A stretch of 64,000 nt of DNA from NCBI GenBank assembly GCA_038373865.1, contig JAXGGA010001126.1:104239-168238 (forward strand). Reading direction: 5' to 3'. The notes under the pieces are model-generated. The model searched no databases, was not told where the DNA came from, and saw only the letters and a program-made list of their open reading frames with translations. Positions 42,023 through 52,909 of the stretch are shown here, piece by piece; within the stretch, counting starts at the first letter, position 1, and every line of letters starts with the position of its first letter. A program made the translations under genes and the position numbers. This DNA is from Uloborus plumipes. Its lineage: Eukaryota; Arthropoda; Arachnida; Araneae; Uloboridae.

Positions 42023-43514
42023 CAGGGGCGGCATTTCAACATTTCGTTTGAGGGGGCAAGTTTGTTAAATATGAAATTCCTCAGTGTGGAAAAAAATACC
42101 TATTAGTTAAAAGAACGATGTCTTAAACTGTATTTATTGTTAAGAAAAATTGGAGTTAGGAAAAAATTTGATTTTATGACTAAACTTTAAAATTATTTTG
42201 CAATCAGTTATCACGCAAAATGTCTGAAATAGAAATTAATTCTTAACTTTTAGTTAAGTTTTAATCTGCAATGTTTGGAGTAAAAAAGAAGAGTTTTTTT
42301 TTTCTATCGATTAGTCTTGTGCTATTTTCCAAACAACTAAAGTTGAAAATCCTTTCTTGTCCCGTGTAGAGCATATTTTTCAGATTCCTTTTGTTAGAAA
42401 CAATCTTGAGAATATGTTTAAGGATGAGTTTTATCAATTTTGTTGAAAATTGTGACAAGATTTTTAGTTCCTTTTGCACGTGATCTTTGATTTGTGTTTT
42501 GTGCGATTCTCTGTAAACTCGTCACACAAAACCTGTCCGGGCACGGTTTTTTGAAATGTTCGTATAATTATAATACTATTGCTCAGAAAATGAATCTATT
42601 ACTTTGGTTTGAAAGAGGGCCAATTGAAGTTTGTGTTTTTCTGATAAATCATGATAGGGGGTAAGTCCCCCGCCTAGTAGGCAGGGGACTGTGCCAGGTG
42701 ACTGTGTTTTTGCTCTTTGTTGCGTAATATCTGCAAAACTATTGGAACATAATTAGTTACGAGACTACATATAAATTTAGGCACAAATCGTGGACATAAC
42801 TAATATGTTTTATAATTAAATGAATTGACATTAATAAAATCACATCCCAGAGGACTGTTTCCGCAACGACCCTGATGCATACTTTCATCACAAATGTGGC
42901 TCTCAAACTAAGCAAAGTAGCGTTTCAACACCGTTCTCGGCGATTTCGGCAAATTCACTGATTACATTAAACTTCGTGCCAAAGAGAATTTGCAAAAGTT
43001 ATAGATTTTTCGTATTACAGCTTAGAATTTGTTGCAGGGGACTTTTTGAAAAAACTCCGGACAGAATTTACATGACAATTTTAAATTTTAGAAATACGTA
43101 ATTAGACCATATTTGATAAGAAAAATATAGCTTCATTTTTTAGATATTAATTGCCAAATTTATGTAGTGTTAATAGGTTTTTTGAAATACTATCTTTAAC
43201 AGTTAGACTATGGGATTGGGACAGCCAGGGGACTGTGTTTTTGGCGCTTAGGTAATTTCTAGAAAAAAAAAATTAAATTGTTATCACTCCAAGTACAATT
43301 TGGCTACAAAGTATTAATGCTTTACTTGTATTAAGAGCAATAATTACTTTATTACACTTTATTATTTTTAAAATACTCAGTCCGGACAGCCAATTACCAG
43401 TTTACAGAGAATCGCCCATATACATAAATTGAATTTACCCGTTTTCTTAACATTCTGAGAAAAATATTTGGGGGTGCGACCGCCCCCTCTTGCCCCCCTT
43501 ATTTGCCGCCCCTG
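42023..43514. mobile_element. hAT element (CAGGGGCGGCA ends), 1492 bp, with a nested element
   Basis: The ends CAGGGGCGGCATTTC and AATAAGG...-type complement TTTGCCGCCCCTG are flanked by the exact duplication GGTATTCC (42015-42022 and 43515-43522). GGGGGCAAG and CTTGCCCCCC mirror each other just inside the ends. The interior holds the GGGCGATTC-ended element at 42501-43417. The element interrupts a LINE remnant. Confidence 0.88.
42501..43417 (-). mobile_element. DNA element with GGGCGATTCTCTGTAAACT ends, copy 2
   Basis: Inverted orientation relative to 16166-17106, with closely similar sequence throughout, including the repeated CAGTCCCCTGG-type motifs (here as CCAGGGGACTGTG and CAGGGGACT). 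The left end is damaged (TGTGCGATTC); the right end AGAGAATCGCCC is intact. Nested in the hAT element 42023-43514. Confidence 0.75.
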
Positions 43515-43684
43515 GGTATTCCACTGGAGTAAAAGAATATGCCCTGTGTAAAAATTTTATCACTGCGCAGGCTTCTCCAGACCACATTCTATCCTGCCTA
43601 GGTCTATCCACTGAAGACTTGAGGGATAGACCAGGTCGAGTCATTGACTTTTTGAAAGTGAAAGATTTGTTGGACTTGATCTAG
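43506..43684 (+). pseudogene. C-terminal tail of a non-LTR retrotransposon polyprotein
   Basis: The frame ending at the stop 43682-43684 contains ASPDHILSCLGLSTEDL followed by VIDFLKVKDLLDLI. This resembles the Cys/His tail after the RNase H domain of arthropod non-LTR retrotransposons, where a (T/P)xHIL-x-C motif is followed by a leucine-rich ending just before the stop. The same frame can be followed left of the hAT element (about 41995-42022), so the LINE remnant was split by that insertion. Only the last 60-70 residues remain. Confidence 0.5.
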
Positions 43685-43858
43685 CTCTGCTAGATCCCGG
43701 GGATTTGAAAGAAGAAGAAGACATGAACTAAAATCCCTCTAATCTGCCAGTCTCGTAATCCGACGATAGCAGAATATGTCATGCTCATTTTTTTTATTTG
43801 ATGGGGTGGTATTTCGAGCGAAAAAGTAATGAAACGCTGGGGGAGAAAAAACTTGGAC

Positions 43859-44054
43859 CAGGGCCTGATTACTGAATAGGCCAACTAGGCCGCGGGCTAG
43901 GGCCTCCACAATTTAGGGGCCCCCAAATTGCTGAAATTGCGGTAGTTAATGCCTAAATTTGTTTTCTCCTATGCCTAAAATTGTAAAGCCTCAGTACAGG
44001 GGGCCTCAAAAAAGTATTTGGCCTAGGGCCCCGTGATATCTTAATCGGGCCCTG
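43859..44054. mobile_element. 196-bp hAT MITE (CAGGGCCTGATTA family), copy 2
   Basis: The ends CAGGGCCTGATTACTG and TTAATCGGGCCCTG are flanked by the exact duplication ACTTGGAC (43851-43858 and 44055-44062). It is in the opposite orientation to 6118-6312 and of nearly equal length. Confidence 0.9.
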
Positions 44055-44062
44055 ACTTGGAC

Positions 44063-44710
44063 CCGTCACTGTCAACAGCGAGAACTTAACTGTTTGCGAC
44101 AACCATCCCATCTGTAACAGGATAATCATTTGTCGAATCTGATTCTTGGTCATTTTCTTACTTTAAAATGCTGTTAACGAGCTAAAAACGCATCGTCCGA
44201 AACTATAATATAGATCCGCCCTTCTATGTTGCCTCCTATGTCCGCTCTTATTTCGCACAATTTGCGGCTGTCTAGTTTCTAATTCTTGTTACTCTTCTTT
44301 TTCAGTGCGTTTCTGCAGCAGTGCTTAATTTCTGTTTTTGGGCACTGATTTAAGTAGTTTTTCTTTCCTTCTTTTCAGTCAAAATTTCGCACATCAAACT
44401 TCGACTGGTAGTTTTAAAAATGAAATTATGTTTTCCCCTCCCTTCCAAAATGACAAGCCTGTCATGTCCTCCCTCTTCCCATCACTACACCCCCGGTTGT
44501 GTCGACGAAGGAAGCATTATGAAATCCTCATTGGATTTTTTTTTCTGCAGGGGGCAGTAAACAATGAATAATGCATTTCTTTTGGAACCTGGTGCGATGG
44601 TTCGCCAAATGTGTCACGCACAGACCTTTTCAACGAATTATGTAAACCGTCATTTTTGATGTTGGGCTAAACAAGCATTCAATCGGCACGCGATTAATAA
44701 TAGTGTCTGT
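44063..44710. other. No supported gene
   Basis: Mixed composition. A frame at 44338-44571 (plus) is rich in F, S and P and has no domain. Nothing else was identified. Confidence 0.35.
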
Positions 44711-45249
44711 AGACTGTGAAAAATAGATGTTTTTACAAAATAATACAGCTAATTTTACAGTAATAAACTAAAATTTCTAATTTTACTGTAAAATTGCTAA
44801 TTCTACTGTAAAATTGCTAGTGTACTGTAAAATGGCTAGTTTCATAGTTTATTACTGTGAATTTTAGTTTTACACTGGAACCTTTGCTACCAGAATTATA
44901 CTGTTGTTTTTTCAGTATAATACAGCTAATTTCATGGTAATATTGCTAATTTTACAGTAATACCCTGATAGCACAGTGACCAAAATGTGACGCATTTGTG
45001 ACCAGTGACGCGCGTCACAAAGCGCAGTCGCAACCAAGTCACCGCGACTTACGAATGTCCGACCGCGGTGACGTCACAATGCGACTTTACAGTGACGGCG
45101 CATGACGACCCAATTGTAACCGAGGTCACCTAGTGACGGTTTGGCGACCTCACATCGCAGTCACAGCGACCGATGTGACCAGTCAGTGACCTGTGTGTGA
45201 AGTTGCGGCGGCGTCACAATGCGACTTCACAGTGACGGCGCCCGACGAC

Positions 45250-45470
45250 CTGTCATAAAATATTTTTTTTAATTTTAAAAAAATAAAAGAGTCTTTTACT
45301 GACATCAGAAATCACTGATATAAGAACCTGGATTGAATCAACATACTTTCCGCCAACCGTTACGCTGCGAAACCCATTGTCCCACCCCTGGAATCGAACC
45401 CGGGTCGTCTGGATGCAAGCCAAGAATTCTAACCACTATACTAGACGAGAGTTACAAGAGGAAACTCAAA
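45250..45470 (-). mobile_element. Probable tRNA-headed SINE inside the GTGAC element
   Basis: This AT-rich block breaks the GTGAC pattern and begins (on the minus strand) with the tRNA-like head at 45380-45452, followed by about 130 bases of unrelated body ending in a T/A-rich tail near 45255-45290. That layout fits a SINE. No clear target duplication was found, so a retroposed tRNA pseudogene with flanking sequence is an alternative. Confidence 0.45.
45380..45452 (-). pseudogene. tRNA-Glu-like pseudogene with intact A and B boxes
   Basis: On the minus strand the A box reads TAGTATAGTGG (45433-45443) and the B box GGTTCGATTCC (45390-45400), both matching the polymerase III consensus. The D-arm and T-arm order and length fit a tRNA of the Glu/Asp kind. 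The anticodon loop reads CTTGCAT (TGC at 45415-45417), not the Glu TTC, and the acceptor 5' strand does not pair with GGTGGGA on the 3' side. It is therefore unlikely to make a working tRNA. Confidence 0.6.
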
Positions 45471-47033
45471 AAGTAAAGAGCTGCTGAAGGTCACATTGTG
45501 GTCACAAAGTGAGTCACATCCACGTCGATGTGACAGTTTTAAGTCACAATGCGACTTTACCACGACGTCAGAGAAAAATCCCACTTGCGTCTTCAGGCGT
45601 TGCTAATGCAATGCTTTTGTGACCCGCGCATGCGTCACAAGTGAAGCCGCAACCAAGTTACTTACGAATGTCAGCAACGGCGACTTCACAATGCGACTTT
45701 ACAGTGACAACGCCTGACGACCCAATTGCAACCTAGGTCTCCCAGTGACGGTTTAGCAACCTCACATCACAGTCACAGCGACCGATGCGACCAGTCAGTG
45801 ACGTACGCGTGAAGTCGCGGCAGCGTCACAGTGCGACTTCACAGTGACGATACCTGAGGACTTCTCCGCCTTGTGACTTCTTCACGAGCTGACACTCGTA
45901 AGTTGCTGCCACATCTTTGCGACTTCGCTTGTGAGGTATCACAAAAGCATCTTATTTTGGTCACTGTGCAATTCGTAGTCACATCCCCGTTTGTTGCGAC
46001 TTTTTTAAATCGCAATAATGCTTTGAAGAATTTCATTTAAAAGTCACAAATAAGGTGCAAAACCAGCACTAAGTGACATCGACTGCCTTCGTGCTACCAG
46101 GCGTCGTCACTGCAACATCGCACTTGTGATGTCGCCGCGAATTTTCATTCGTAAGTTGCAGACACCTCTTTGGGACTTTACTTATGACGTACCCGAGTCA
46201 CAAAAGCGTCTTATTTTTGTCACTGTACTATTCATAATCATACCCCGTTTTCGCATCTGCTGTAAATCACTACAGGGCTTTACAACGACGTCATTTAAAG
46301 GTCACAAGTAAGTAAAGAAATTTGATAGTGACAATGATGAGAAGCCGCATAACCGATACAAACTGATCGCATCACTATCAAAACGTCGCATCAAATACAC
46401 AATTACACGACAACGGTTTCCGTGACTGTGTCATGTTGTCACGGAATAGTCACAAATTGTCCAAAATTGCATTGACGTTGTAAGGGCCGTCACTGCAATT
46501 TTGACGTCATCACGGATTGACATTCGCAAGTGGTTGTCACTTGGTCGCTTTTGTTACTGCTGTTTGTTAGAAAGTGATTGAGGCTCTTAAAAATTTTTTT
46601 TTTGACTGATTTTGTAACGTAAAATTATTAATTTGGTATTATTAATTCGGTTTTCAATCGGTAAAAAAATATTTTAATGAAAATTCACATTAAGGTCACA
46701 ATGTGACGTCTCCACAACATTACATTGTGACCGGTCACAATTCAGCTGTCACAGCGACGTTGTAGTGAAGTCACACGCAAATGTCGCAAACGAGTCACAA
46801 TGTGACTTTTGTGCGTCGTCACAATTGAGTCACGGTGTGACTGTGACGCTTGTGACTCGCAGTGACGTCACTGTGACTTATCCGTGACACATTGTGCTAT
46901 TAGGAAAAGTGTAAAATAGCTAGTTTTACAGTTTATTACTGTGCTTTTACAGTTTGAAATTGTAACCTCTGCTGCCAGTATTATATTGTAAAAACAACAG
47001 CTTATTTTTTGCGCAGTGTAGTTTATGTTAAAA

Positions 47034-48205
47034 CAGGGCCGCCGCTACCAGCGATGGGGCCCGGTACCAATTTTAATGCCGGGCCCCCCATTCCCCCCCT
47101 CCAATTGCATGTTATTATGCCGTCGTTTCAGCACATTTGCAATTGTAAAAAAAATGAAGAAAACAGAGATTTTTCGTAAAAACTTTTTTTTTTAATTACG
47201 AAAGTGTGCGTCTGATTTTTTTCACGTATTTGTATCGCCAGATGATTTTAATACTGTTTTTTACACGAAACAAGTTTGAAAACAGAAAAACACAATTTTT
47301 GACGTTTGGTCCTACAAATTACAAAATTAATAGTTTGAAATTACATTCACATGTAATATTTCATTATTTAGTTGCTTGTAACTGAATTTTTAAATTTTAA
47401 TACAAATTTAAAAACTGTAATTCGAAGTTTTCATAAAAAAGATATTTTTAAATACAGTATTTAGATATAGAAAAAGTTGGATAACTTTTCCTGTCTGAAA
47501 TAAGTGAGGCAACGATATACTATGAATTTCCAATCAGGTGAAATCGGATGGACCAAGGGAAAAGTTAGAATTTCGATATAAAAAGTTTCGTAAGTAAATA
47601 TTAAAGCAGAAAAATGGCAAAAGCATGCATAATATAAGTCGAAATATCATTCAATTAGGTGTTGAATTTATTAAGACATATCATACGTAATAGATTTGAC
47701 TTGATAAACCAATAACCAGCAGGATTATTAACTTTCTAGAATAAATATGAATTAATAATCAAGAATAATATATGGATACAATCTCTCCGACGTTTCAATT
47801 AACATTCAAATTAATTTACTTACGTTTCCATCACTTTAAAATCCGATGAGTATGGATACTCATTCACTAGCATATTTTGTTACCTTTTTTTTGTCGCAAA
47901 TTCGTGTATGCCTGAGTTAAAATTCACTCGTGCTGCGTGTTGACGAGTTTCTGTAGCTTTTGGAAAGCGGTGCATTTTTCTTTGCGCAAGTGTGTTTCAT
48001 TCATTAGTGTTTATACTAGTAATTGTTTCATATTGAGAATCGGCAATGGAAAGCGAGATTTTTTCTTTTTTTTTTGAAAAACAGCTTTTTTTTAATGAAA
48101 TTATTGACACTATTACTGGAAAAATATGTTCATGACCTTACGGGCCCCCCAAAGCTCCGAGCTCGGTACTTAAGGTCCAGTATTCCCCCTCAAACGGCGG
48201 CCCTG
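47034..48205. mobile_element. hAT element (CAGGGCCGCCG ends), 1172 bp
   Basis: The ends CAGGGCCGCCGCTACC and AACGGCGGCCCTG are flanked by the exact duplication TGTTAAAA (47026-47033 and 48206-48213). GGGCCC motifs sit inside both ends. The interior is AT-rich with no transposase frame. Confidence 0.88.
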
Positions 48206-48292
48206 TGTTAAAAGCTGCTGCTAAGGAACGGATTTAGAAGAACAAAATCTTGGAAACTCTTGAAATTGATTTCTATTCCTAATGATAATTTT

Positions 48293-48750
48293 CAGTTGCA
48301 TATCCAGGAATTGATTTTGGGGGTGCACATCGAACATCGACACTGTGATGAGAAAGGAAAAAAATCAAGAAATATGGTGAAACTTTAAAAACGCAGTATT
48401 TCGATTTAATTTTTTCTATTGAACGTTGCTCAAAGATTGTTTTTTTTTTTTTTTCCACAAAAATGAATATCATGCAAGAACAATAAGGCGCGGGTACATC
48501 GCTCATTTTCCTCTTACATTTCCACAATTACAGAATAACAATTAGTTTTGCTTCTTATTGTCGAAAACAGAAAATAATATGACAATATTTCAGTGTCCAT
48601 AAAGTATTTTTCTTTGAAAAATCCTGAAGCATATTTACATGAAGGTTACATGTTTTTTCAAAATTCGGTGCCACCATTTTTTATAGTCTTACAAAATCTT
48701 GAGGGGTGCATTGGTCCCTTACGCCCCCCCTCCCCCTGGATACGCCACTG
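48293..48750. mobile_element. hAT MITE (CAGTGGCGTATCCAGG family), copy 1
   Basis: The left end is diverged (CAGTTGCATATCCAGG) and the right end is intact (CTGGATACGCCACTG). The flanks ATAATTTT and ATCATTTC agree at six of eight positions. Collinear with 52447-52900 and 58446-58895. Confidence 0.8.
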
Positions 48751-48839
48751 ATCATTTCACTTCATCCAAAACAGTCTTCAAAAATGCTGTTCATTTTCAA
48801 GAAGCCAAAATAAATGAATAGAATTATAACGCAGATCAT

Positions 48840-49350
48840 TAATTTCGCGCTCTCCCTCTCTTGGTAAAGCGCATGAAAAAGGGGCTCCGCTCCTGGGAAG
48901 CAAGTTCGGAAAAATTTTCCCGCCATCTCTCTCCCCCTCCCCCTGCGAATGGATTCGTCAGGCCGGTAAAATGACTCGACGGATAGATACCCTTCCAAGA
49001 CGAAGAGCAAAGCAGGGTGCTCCCTCCCTCCCTCAGCCTCCCTGCCAGCAGGCGAAAAATAAATAAATAATAAAAGGCTCTGCGTGCGCGCGCGCCTCCC
49101 TACCCGGCCTCCCCCCGGTCGGCGCAATGGAAGCGGCCCGGCATTCCTGCTCGTGACGTCACGGGTAGCAGGTTTGAGTTGAGTTGAAGGGGGCTGCTTT
49201 TTCGGGCTCCTCTATCTGTTGGTGGTCGCATTGGAGGAGGATTTCATCTTCAGCCTCTCATCCTTTCTCGTTCCTTCGCTCCATCCCTCCCTTCCTTCTT
49301 TCTGATCGCTCTATTCCCCCCCCCCTTCACACACTCTCCCGCTGCCACTG
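48840..49350 (+). promoter_or_regulatory. GC-rich promoter-like stretch with TATA-like and CRE sites
   Basis: CpG and G+C rise sharply between AT-rich flanks. Features are an ATAATAAAAGG TATA-like box (49066-49076), a GCGCGCGC run, CCCGGCC / GCGGCCCGG words, and a perfect CRE TGACGTCA (49154-49161), followed by CT-rich sequence. The minus-strand open frame (48762-49127) is arginine/proline low-complexity. No downstream start codon with a splice donor could be defended, so strand and gene are guesses. Confidence 0.35.
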
Positions 49351-49527
49351 TTCTCTCTGAAAACATCAGAAGCAGCTGTTACTCTGCCAAAGTTCGGCAA
49401 GGGGACGGTGTAGATATTCAACGGACGAAATTTGTAGGGGCGACTTGCTTTCTGTCGAAATTTGTAGAGGCAGGTGCTGAATTGAATATTTGAGTGGGAA
49501 AAAACATGAGCGTGTAGAGGACAGGGT

Positions 49528-50791
49528 CAGGGGCGGATACAGAAATAGTTTTGAGAGGTGCTCAGAAAGGTAAAACGTGCAACCCCCATCCTTTTTGATA
49601 AAAAAAACTCTCACCGAATTCCTTTAAAATGTTACCAAAAAAAAAAAAAAAACATTAATTCAATTCATCTACTTTAAAGTGCAAAAAGGTTACAAGACAT
49701 GTACTAATTTACTGTGAACTGTGGCGGAAAAAATAATTTTCTACATTTTAAAGCCAATTAATTAGTAAACCATATGTCAAGTTATTCAATTTTTTTTTTT
49801 TTTTGACCCAATTAGTAGATAATGCGCTGGGTATATTACTTAGAAACACTGTCGATATGATTAAAAATAAAAAGTTATCAAAACGAAATCGTCACTTTTT
49901 TCCATCACAGATGAATGAATGAATGAATTGTGATATTATGTACCATTGATTTCGCAACGCCCGAATTTAATGTATTCTTTTACACTGACTCCTGACCAGT
50001 GGTCGGAAGTAGCGCGCTACAAGTAGCGAAACTACTGTAGTAGCTACATTTTTTAGTAGTTTGTAGTGTAGCGCACTACTTTTTAAAAAAAGTAGAGTAG
50101 CGAGTAGCGCGATACAAAGAAGGAGTAGTTTGTAGCGATTTCTAGAAACTACTTTAAATTAAATAAAAAAAAATAAATGAAAAAAAAGGAGAACGAAGAA
50201 AGAAAACAAGGTGGTTCTTGTGGCGGATATTCGTAAAAATTGCAAAAAAAATCTAAAAAGGACAAATTTTAGCAAAAAAAAGGAACAAAAAGGAAAAGTA
50301 ACAAATAAATTCAAAGACAATTCCTATTTCTATTCCATATTCGAATGAGGTAATTTTTTAAGCCAAACCACTTTTCGAATTTTTTCGGTCGATCCTCAAA
50401 CGGTGTATTCTTTTTATTTATTTATTTTTTAAAAAGTAGCGAAGTAGCAACTACATTTCAAAAGTAGTGTAGCTCGCTACATTAAAAAAAAGTAGTTGTA
50501 GCTGTAGTTAACTACATTTATAAGAAAGTAGTTGTAGTTGTAGTTCGCTACAAAAAATATGTAGTTTTTCCAACCAATGCTCCTGACTACCATATTATAC
50601 CCATAGCCAAAACTTATTAATGTTATTCAAATATGCTATGCACGAGCTTTTTTTAGAGACATAGTCCAAAAATTTTTACTTGTCTTATGGAGAAATTAAA
50701 AAGCAAGAAAACATTAAATATTTATAAAGCAGTATTAAATATGTAGTTAAATGACTTTTATTTCGCCCCCCCCCCCCCAAATCCGCTACTG
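49528..50791. mobile_element. hAT element (CAGGGGCGGATAC ends) with another hAT inside
   Basis: The ends CAGGGGCGGATACAG and AAATCCGCTACTG are flanked by GACAGGGT / TTCAGGGT (six of eight positions agree). A poly-C run precedes the right end. The element at 49997-50579 is inserted in its middle. Confidence 0.7.
49997..50579. mobile_element. hAT element (CAGTGGTCGGAAGTAGC family), copy 2, 583 bp
   Basis: The ends CAGTGGTCGGAAGTAGC and TTTTCCAACCAATG are flanked by the exact duplication CTCCTGAC (49989-49996 and 50580-50587). The dense GTAGC arrays at both ends match 28976-30605. It lacks the R insertion. Confidence 0.9.
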
Positions 50792-50799
50792 TTCAGGGT

Positions 50800-51400
50800 A
50801 TGTACGTCCATAGTTTTAAGGGAAGCTTTGCGTCTCCTAAAATATGTTCTAATTTTAAAGAAATGAACCAGCGTGTTTTTTTTTTTTAATCGATTTTAAC
50901 AAAATAATTGCGTTCAACAAAACTTAACAACCCTGCGTTTCAAGACGTATTGTTGACAACTAATATTGAGAAAATCCTTTCTTTTCTTTCTAGCAATTAG
51001 AAAATATATTTTGCTTAGCTGCCGTGGAGACCATCGTTTAAAAAATCGGTTTTCAGTCGTTTTCTACTTCTATTTGTAAAATGAGTTGGAATCTGATTTC
51101 ATTGTCGAATTTTCTAGTTCAATCTACATTGTAACATTCTATGCAATATAGTAAATTTAATAAATCTTGAGTTGCTATGAATGAGAGATAAGAGTTTTAG
51201 AATATTTTAAAATCATTTTATATTATTATTTCAACGTTGCACTGCGTTTATTAAAATTTATTGGCATAATATAACTCCACACTGTTCAAAGTGACAACCA
51301 GGGGAAAGATTCCATAGCTTATATGAGTATAACTAATGACTTGGATCAATTCAGCATAATTTTTATAAGCGTTATTTCTCAATTTTGCATAACTGGGTCA
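50800..51400. other. AT-rich stretch without identified features
   Basis: No bounded repeat, RNA gene or coding signal was recognised. Confidence 0.4.
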
Positions 51401-51402
51401 AA

Positions 51403-52328
51403 CATTGAGGTAAATTGGGAGAAGATGCCGTATCATGTGTTTCCCCCACAAGAATCAACAATAGCAGATAGCAGATAGCCAGTCAGTTAGAATGAAGGAG
51501 CATGCACGTTGAGAGTACACATAAGTTGTTTTTGATTTACCGCAGATTTAAGGGGTGTTTTTATAGTGTTTTGTCATTTTTACCACTCTGATGTGTACCC
51601 GAATTAGTGTTAAATGCCTTTGGCTAAGACGCCGTATTTGCGATTGGGGAAGATGCCGTAGTTTTTCGACACGCATTAGAGAAAACAAGGATCCTACTCG
51701 AAGCATAGACCTTCACACACTCCAGGGTCCCCCGTACCTACCACAACTCGTGGTTTAACCGGGATAGGGCCCTGAAGAGCCCTCTGTTCTTTTTGAACCA
51801 GAACCAAGGGTAGAAGCAACCCTTGGCCCAGCACCCCCCAGGGGTATCGTTTCACTTGGAGGACTTTGTGACCACGACATTTTTAACGTCTCCCAGCCAC
51901 CATTAATCAAGACGGTGGATCTTTGATCGGCTGGGATCGAACCCGGGTCCCTCCGGTCACGAGTCCGACGCCTTATCGATCGGGCTACCACGGCCCAATT
52001 CGAAACATAGACCTATATAACGACACATAACCGTCATAAAAATATGTGATTCGTTAAAATACATTGCATGCAGTAGTTGGAGCAAAAAAAAAAAAAAAAA
52101 CCCATACGGCATCTTCCCCAACAGTATGGGGAAGATGCCGAAATGGAAGGGTTTTGTAATGATTAATTTCCGGCGGTAAAAATATGTTCTTCAAAGTGAA
52201 AACTATTTTTTTACCTATCGCAAAAGTCCATATTTCTGGATAAATTAGATGTTTAGAAAAATAAAACCGATGAGCTATTTCATATAAATTAACTTTGAAA
52301 ACTACAGCGTCTTCCCCAATCTACCCTA
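51403..52328. mobile_element. DNA element with GGGGAAGATGCCG subterminal repeats
   Basis: The left end AGGTAAATTGGGAGAAGATG and the right end (complement AGGGTAGATTGGGGAAGACG) are similar inverted repeats. The word GGGGAAGATGCCG or a one-base variant recurs in both orientations at about 51420, 51628, 51648, 52106, 52128 and 52310. A SINE (51713-51999) sits in the middle. No transposase frame and no certain duplication. Superfamily unknown. Confidence 0.55.
51713..51999 (-). mobile_element. tRNA-headed SINE, family S1, copy 2
   Basis: Minus-strand copy of the SINE at 6748-7041, with the B box as GGATCGAACCC complement (near 51938) and the body collinear to its TACGGGGGACCCTGGAG end. The flanks TCGAAGCATAGACCT (51698-51712) and TCGAAACATAGACCT (52000-52014) are a 15-bp duplication with one mismatch. 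The tail GTGTGTGAAGG differs from the GAAAT tail of copy 1. Confidence 0.9.
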
Positions 52329-52446
52329 GTGTTAGTCAGTTTTATGTTAGTAGATGCAATAACTCGATTTGAGTTTGGCAGTTAAAAAAAAAAAGAATTA
52401 TGTATGAACGTTACTCTGATTGTAATACTTTAATAATTAAGTGAAC

Positions 52447-52900
52447 CAGTGGCGTATCCAGGAATTGATTTTGGGGGGGTGCACATCGAACATCGAAACT
52501 GTGATGAGAAAGGAAAAAAATCAAGAAATATGGTGAAACGAGAAAAACACAGTATTTCGATTTAATTTTTTCAATGGTGCTCAAAGATTTTTTTTTTTTT
52601 TTTTTTTCACAAAAATGAATATCATGCAAGAACAATAAGGCGCGGGTACATCGCTCATTTTCCTCTTACATTTCCACAATTACAGAATAACAATTAGTTT
52701 TGCTTCTTATTGTCGAAAACAGAAAATAATATGACAATATTTCAGTGTCCATAAAGTATTTTTCATTGAAAAAACCTGAAGCAATATTTTCATGAAGGTT
52801 ACATGTTTTTTCAAAATTCGGTGCCACCATTTTTTATAGTCTTACAAAATCTTAGGGGGTGCATTGGTCCCTTGGCACCCCCCCTCTGGATACGCCACTG
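52447..52900. mobile_element. hAT MITE (CAGTGGCGTATCCAGG family), copy 2, 454 bp
   Basis: The ends CAGTGGCGTATCCAGG and CTGGATACGCCACTG are flanked by the exact duplication AAGTGAAC (52439-52446 and 52901-52908). Poly-T and poly-C/G runs inside vary between copies. Confidence 0.92.
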
Positions 52901-52909
52901 AAGTGAACT

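Larger units (their letters stand above)
44963..46904. mobile_element. Element built of GTGAC/GTCAC motifs, TAGCACA ends, 1.9 kb
   Basis: The ends CCCTGATAGCACAGTGAC and ACATTGTGCTATTAGG are short inverted repeats. Almost the whole interior is made of GTGAC, GTCAC, GCGAC and CGTCAC words in both orientations. A block of about 215 bases at 45034-45250 is repeated at 45651-45870. Composition is far richer in CpG and G+C than neighbouring sequence. No reading frame is plausible. The small element at 54916-55024 has related ends (CCCAAGTAGCACAC). I cannot assign a superfamily. Confidence 0.6.
44712..47018. mobile_element. CACTG-family MITE copy J, split by the GTGAC element
   Basis: The left end GACTGTGAAAAATAGATG (44712), with the family body to CTAATTTTACAGTAATA at 44962; the body resumes at about 46905 as AAAGTGTAAAATAGCTAG and ends TTTTTTGCGCAGTG (47018), followed by TAG. 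Joining the parts restores the family unit TAATAAACTGTAAAAT. Confidence 0.75.

Noticed and set aside
45380..45452. Functional tRNA gene
   Set aside because: The boxes are intact but the acceptor stem does not pair and the anticodon does not fit the tRNA-Glu-like body.
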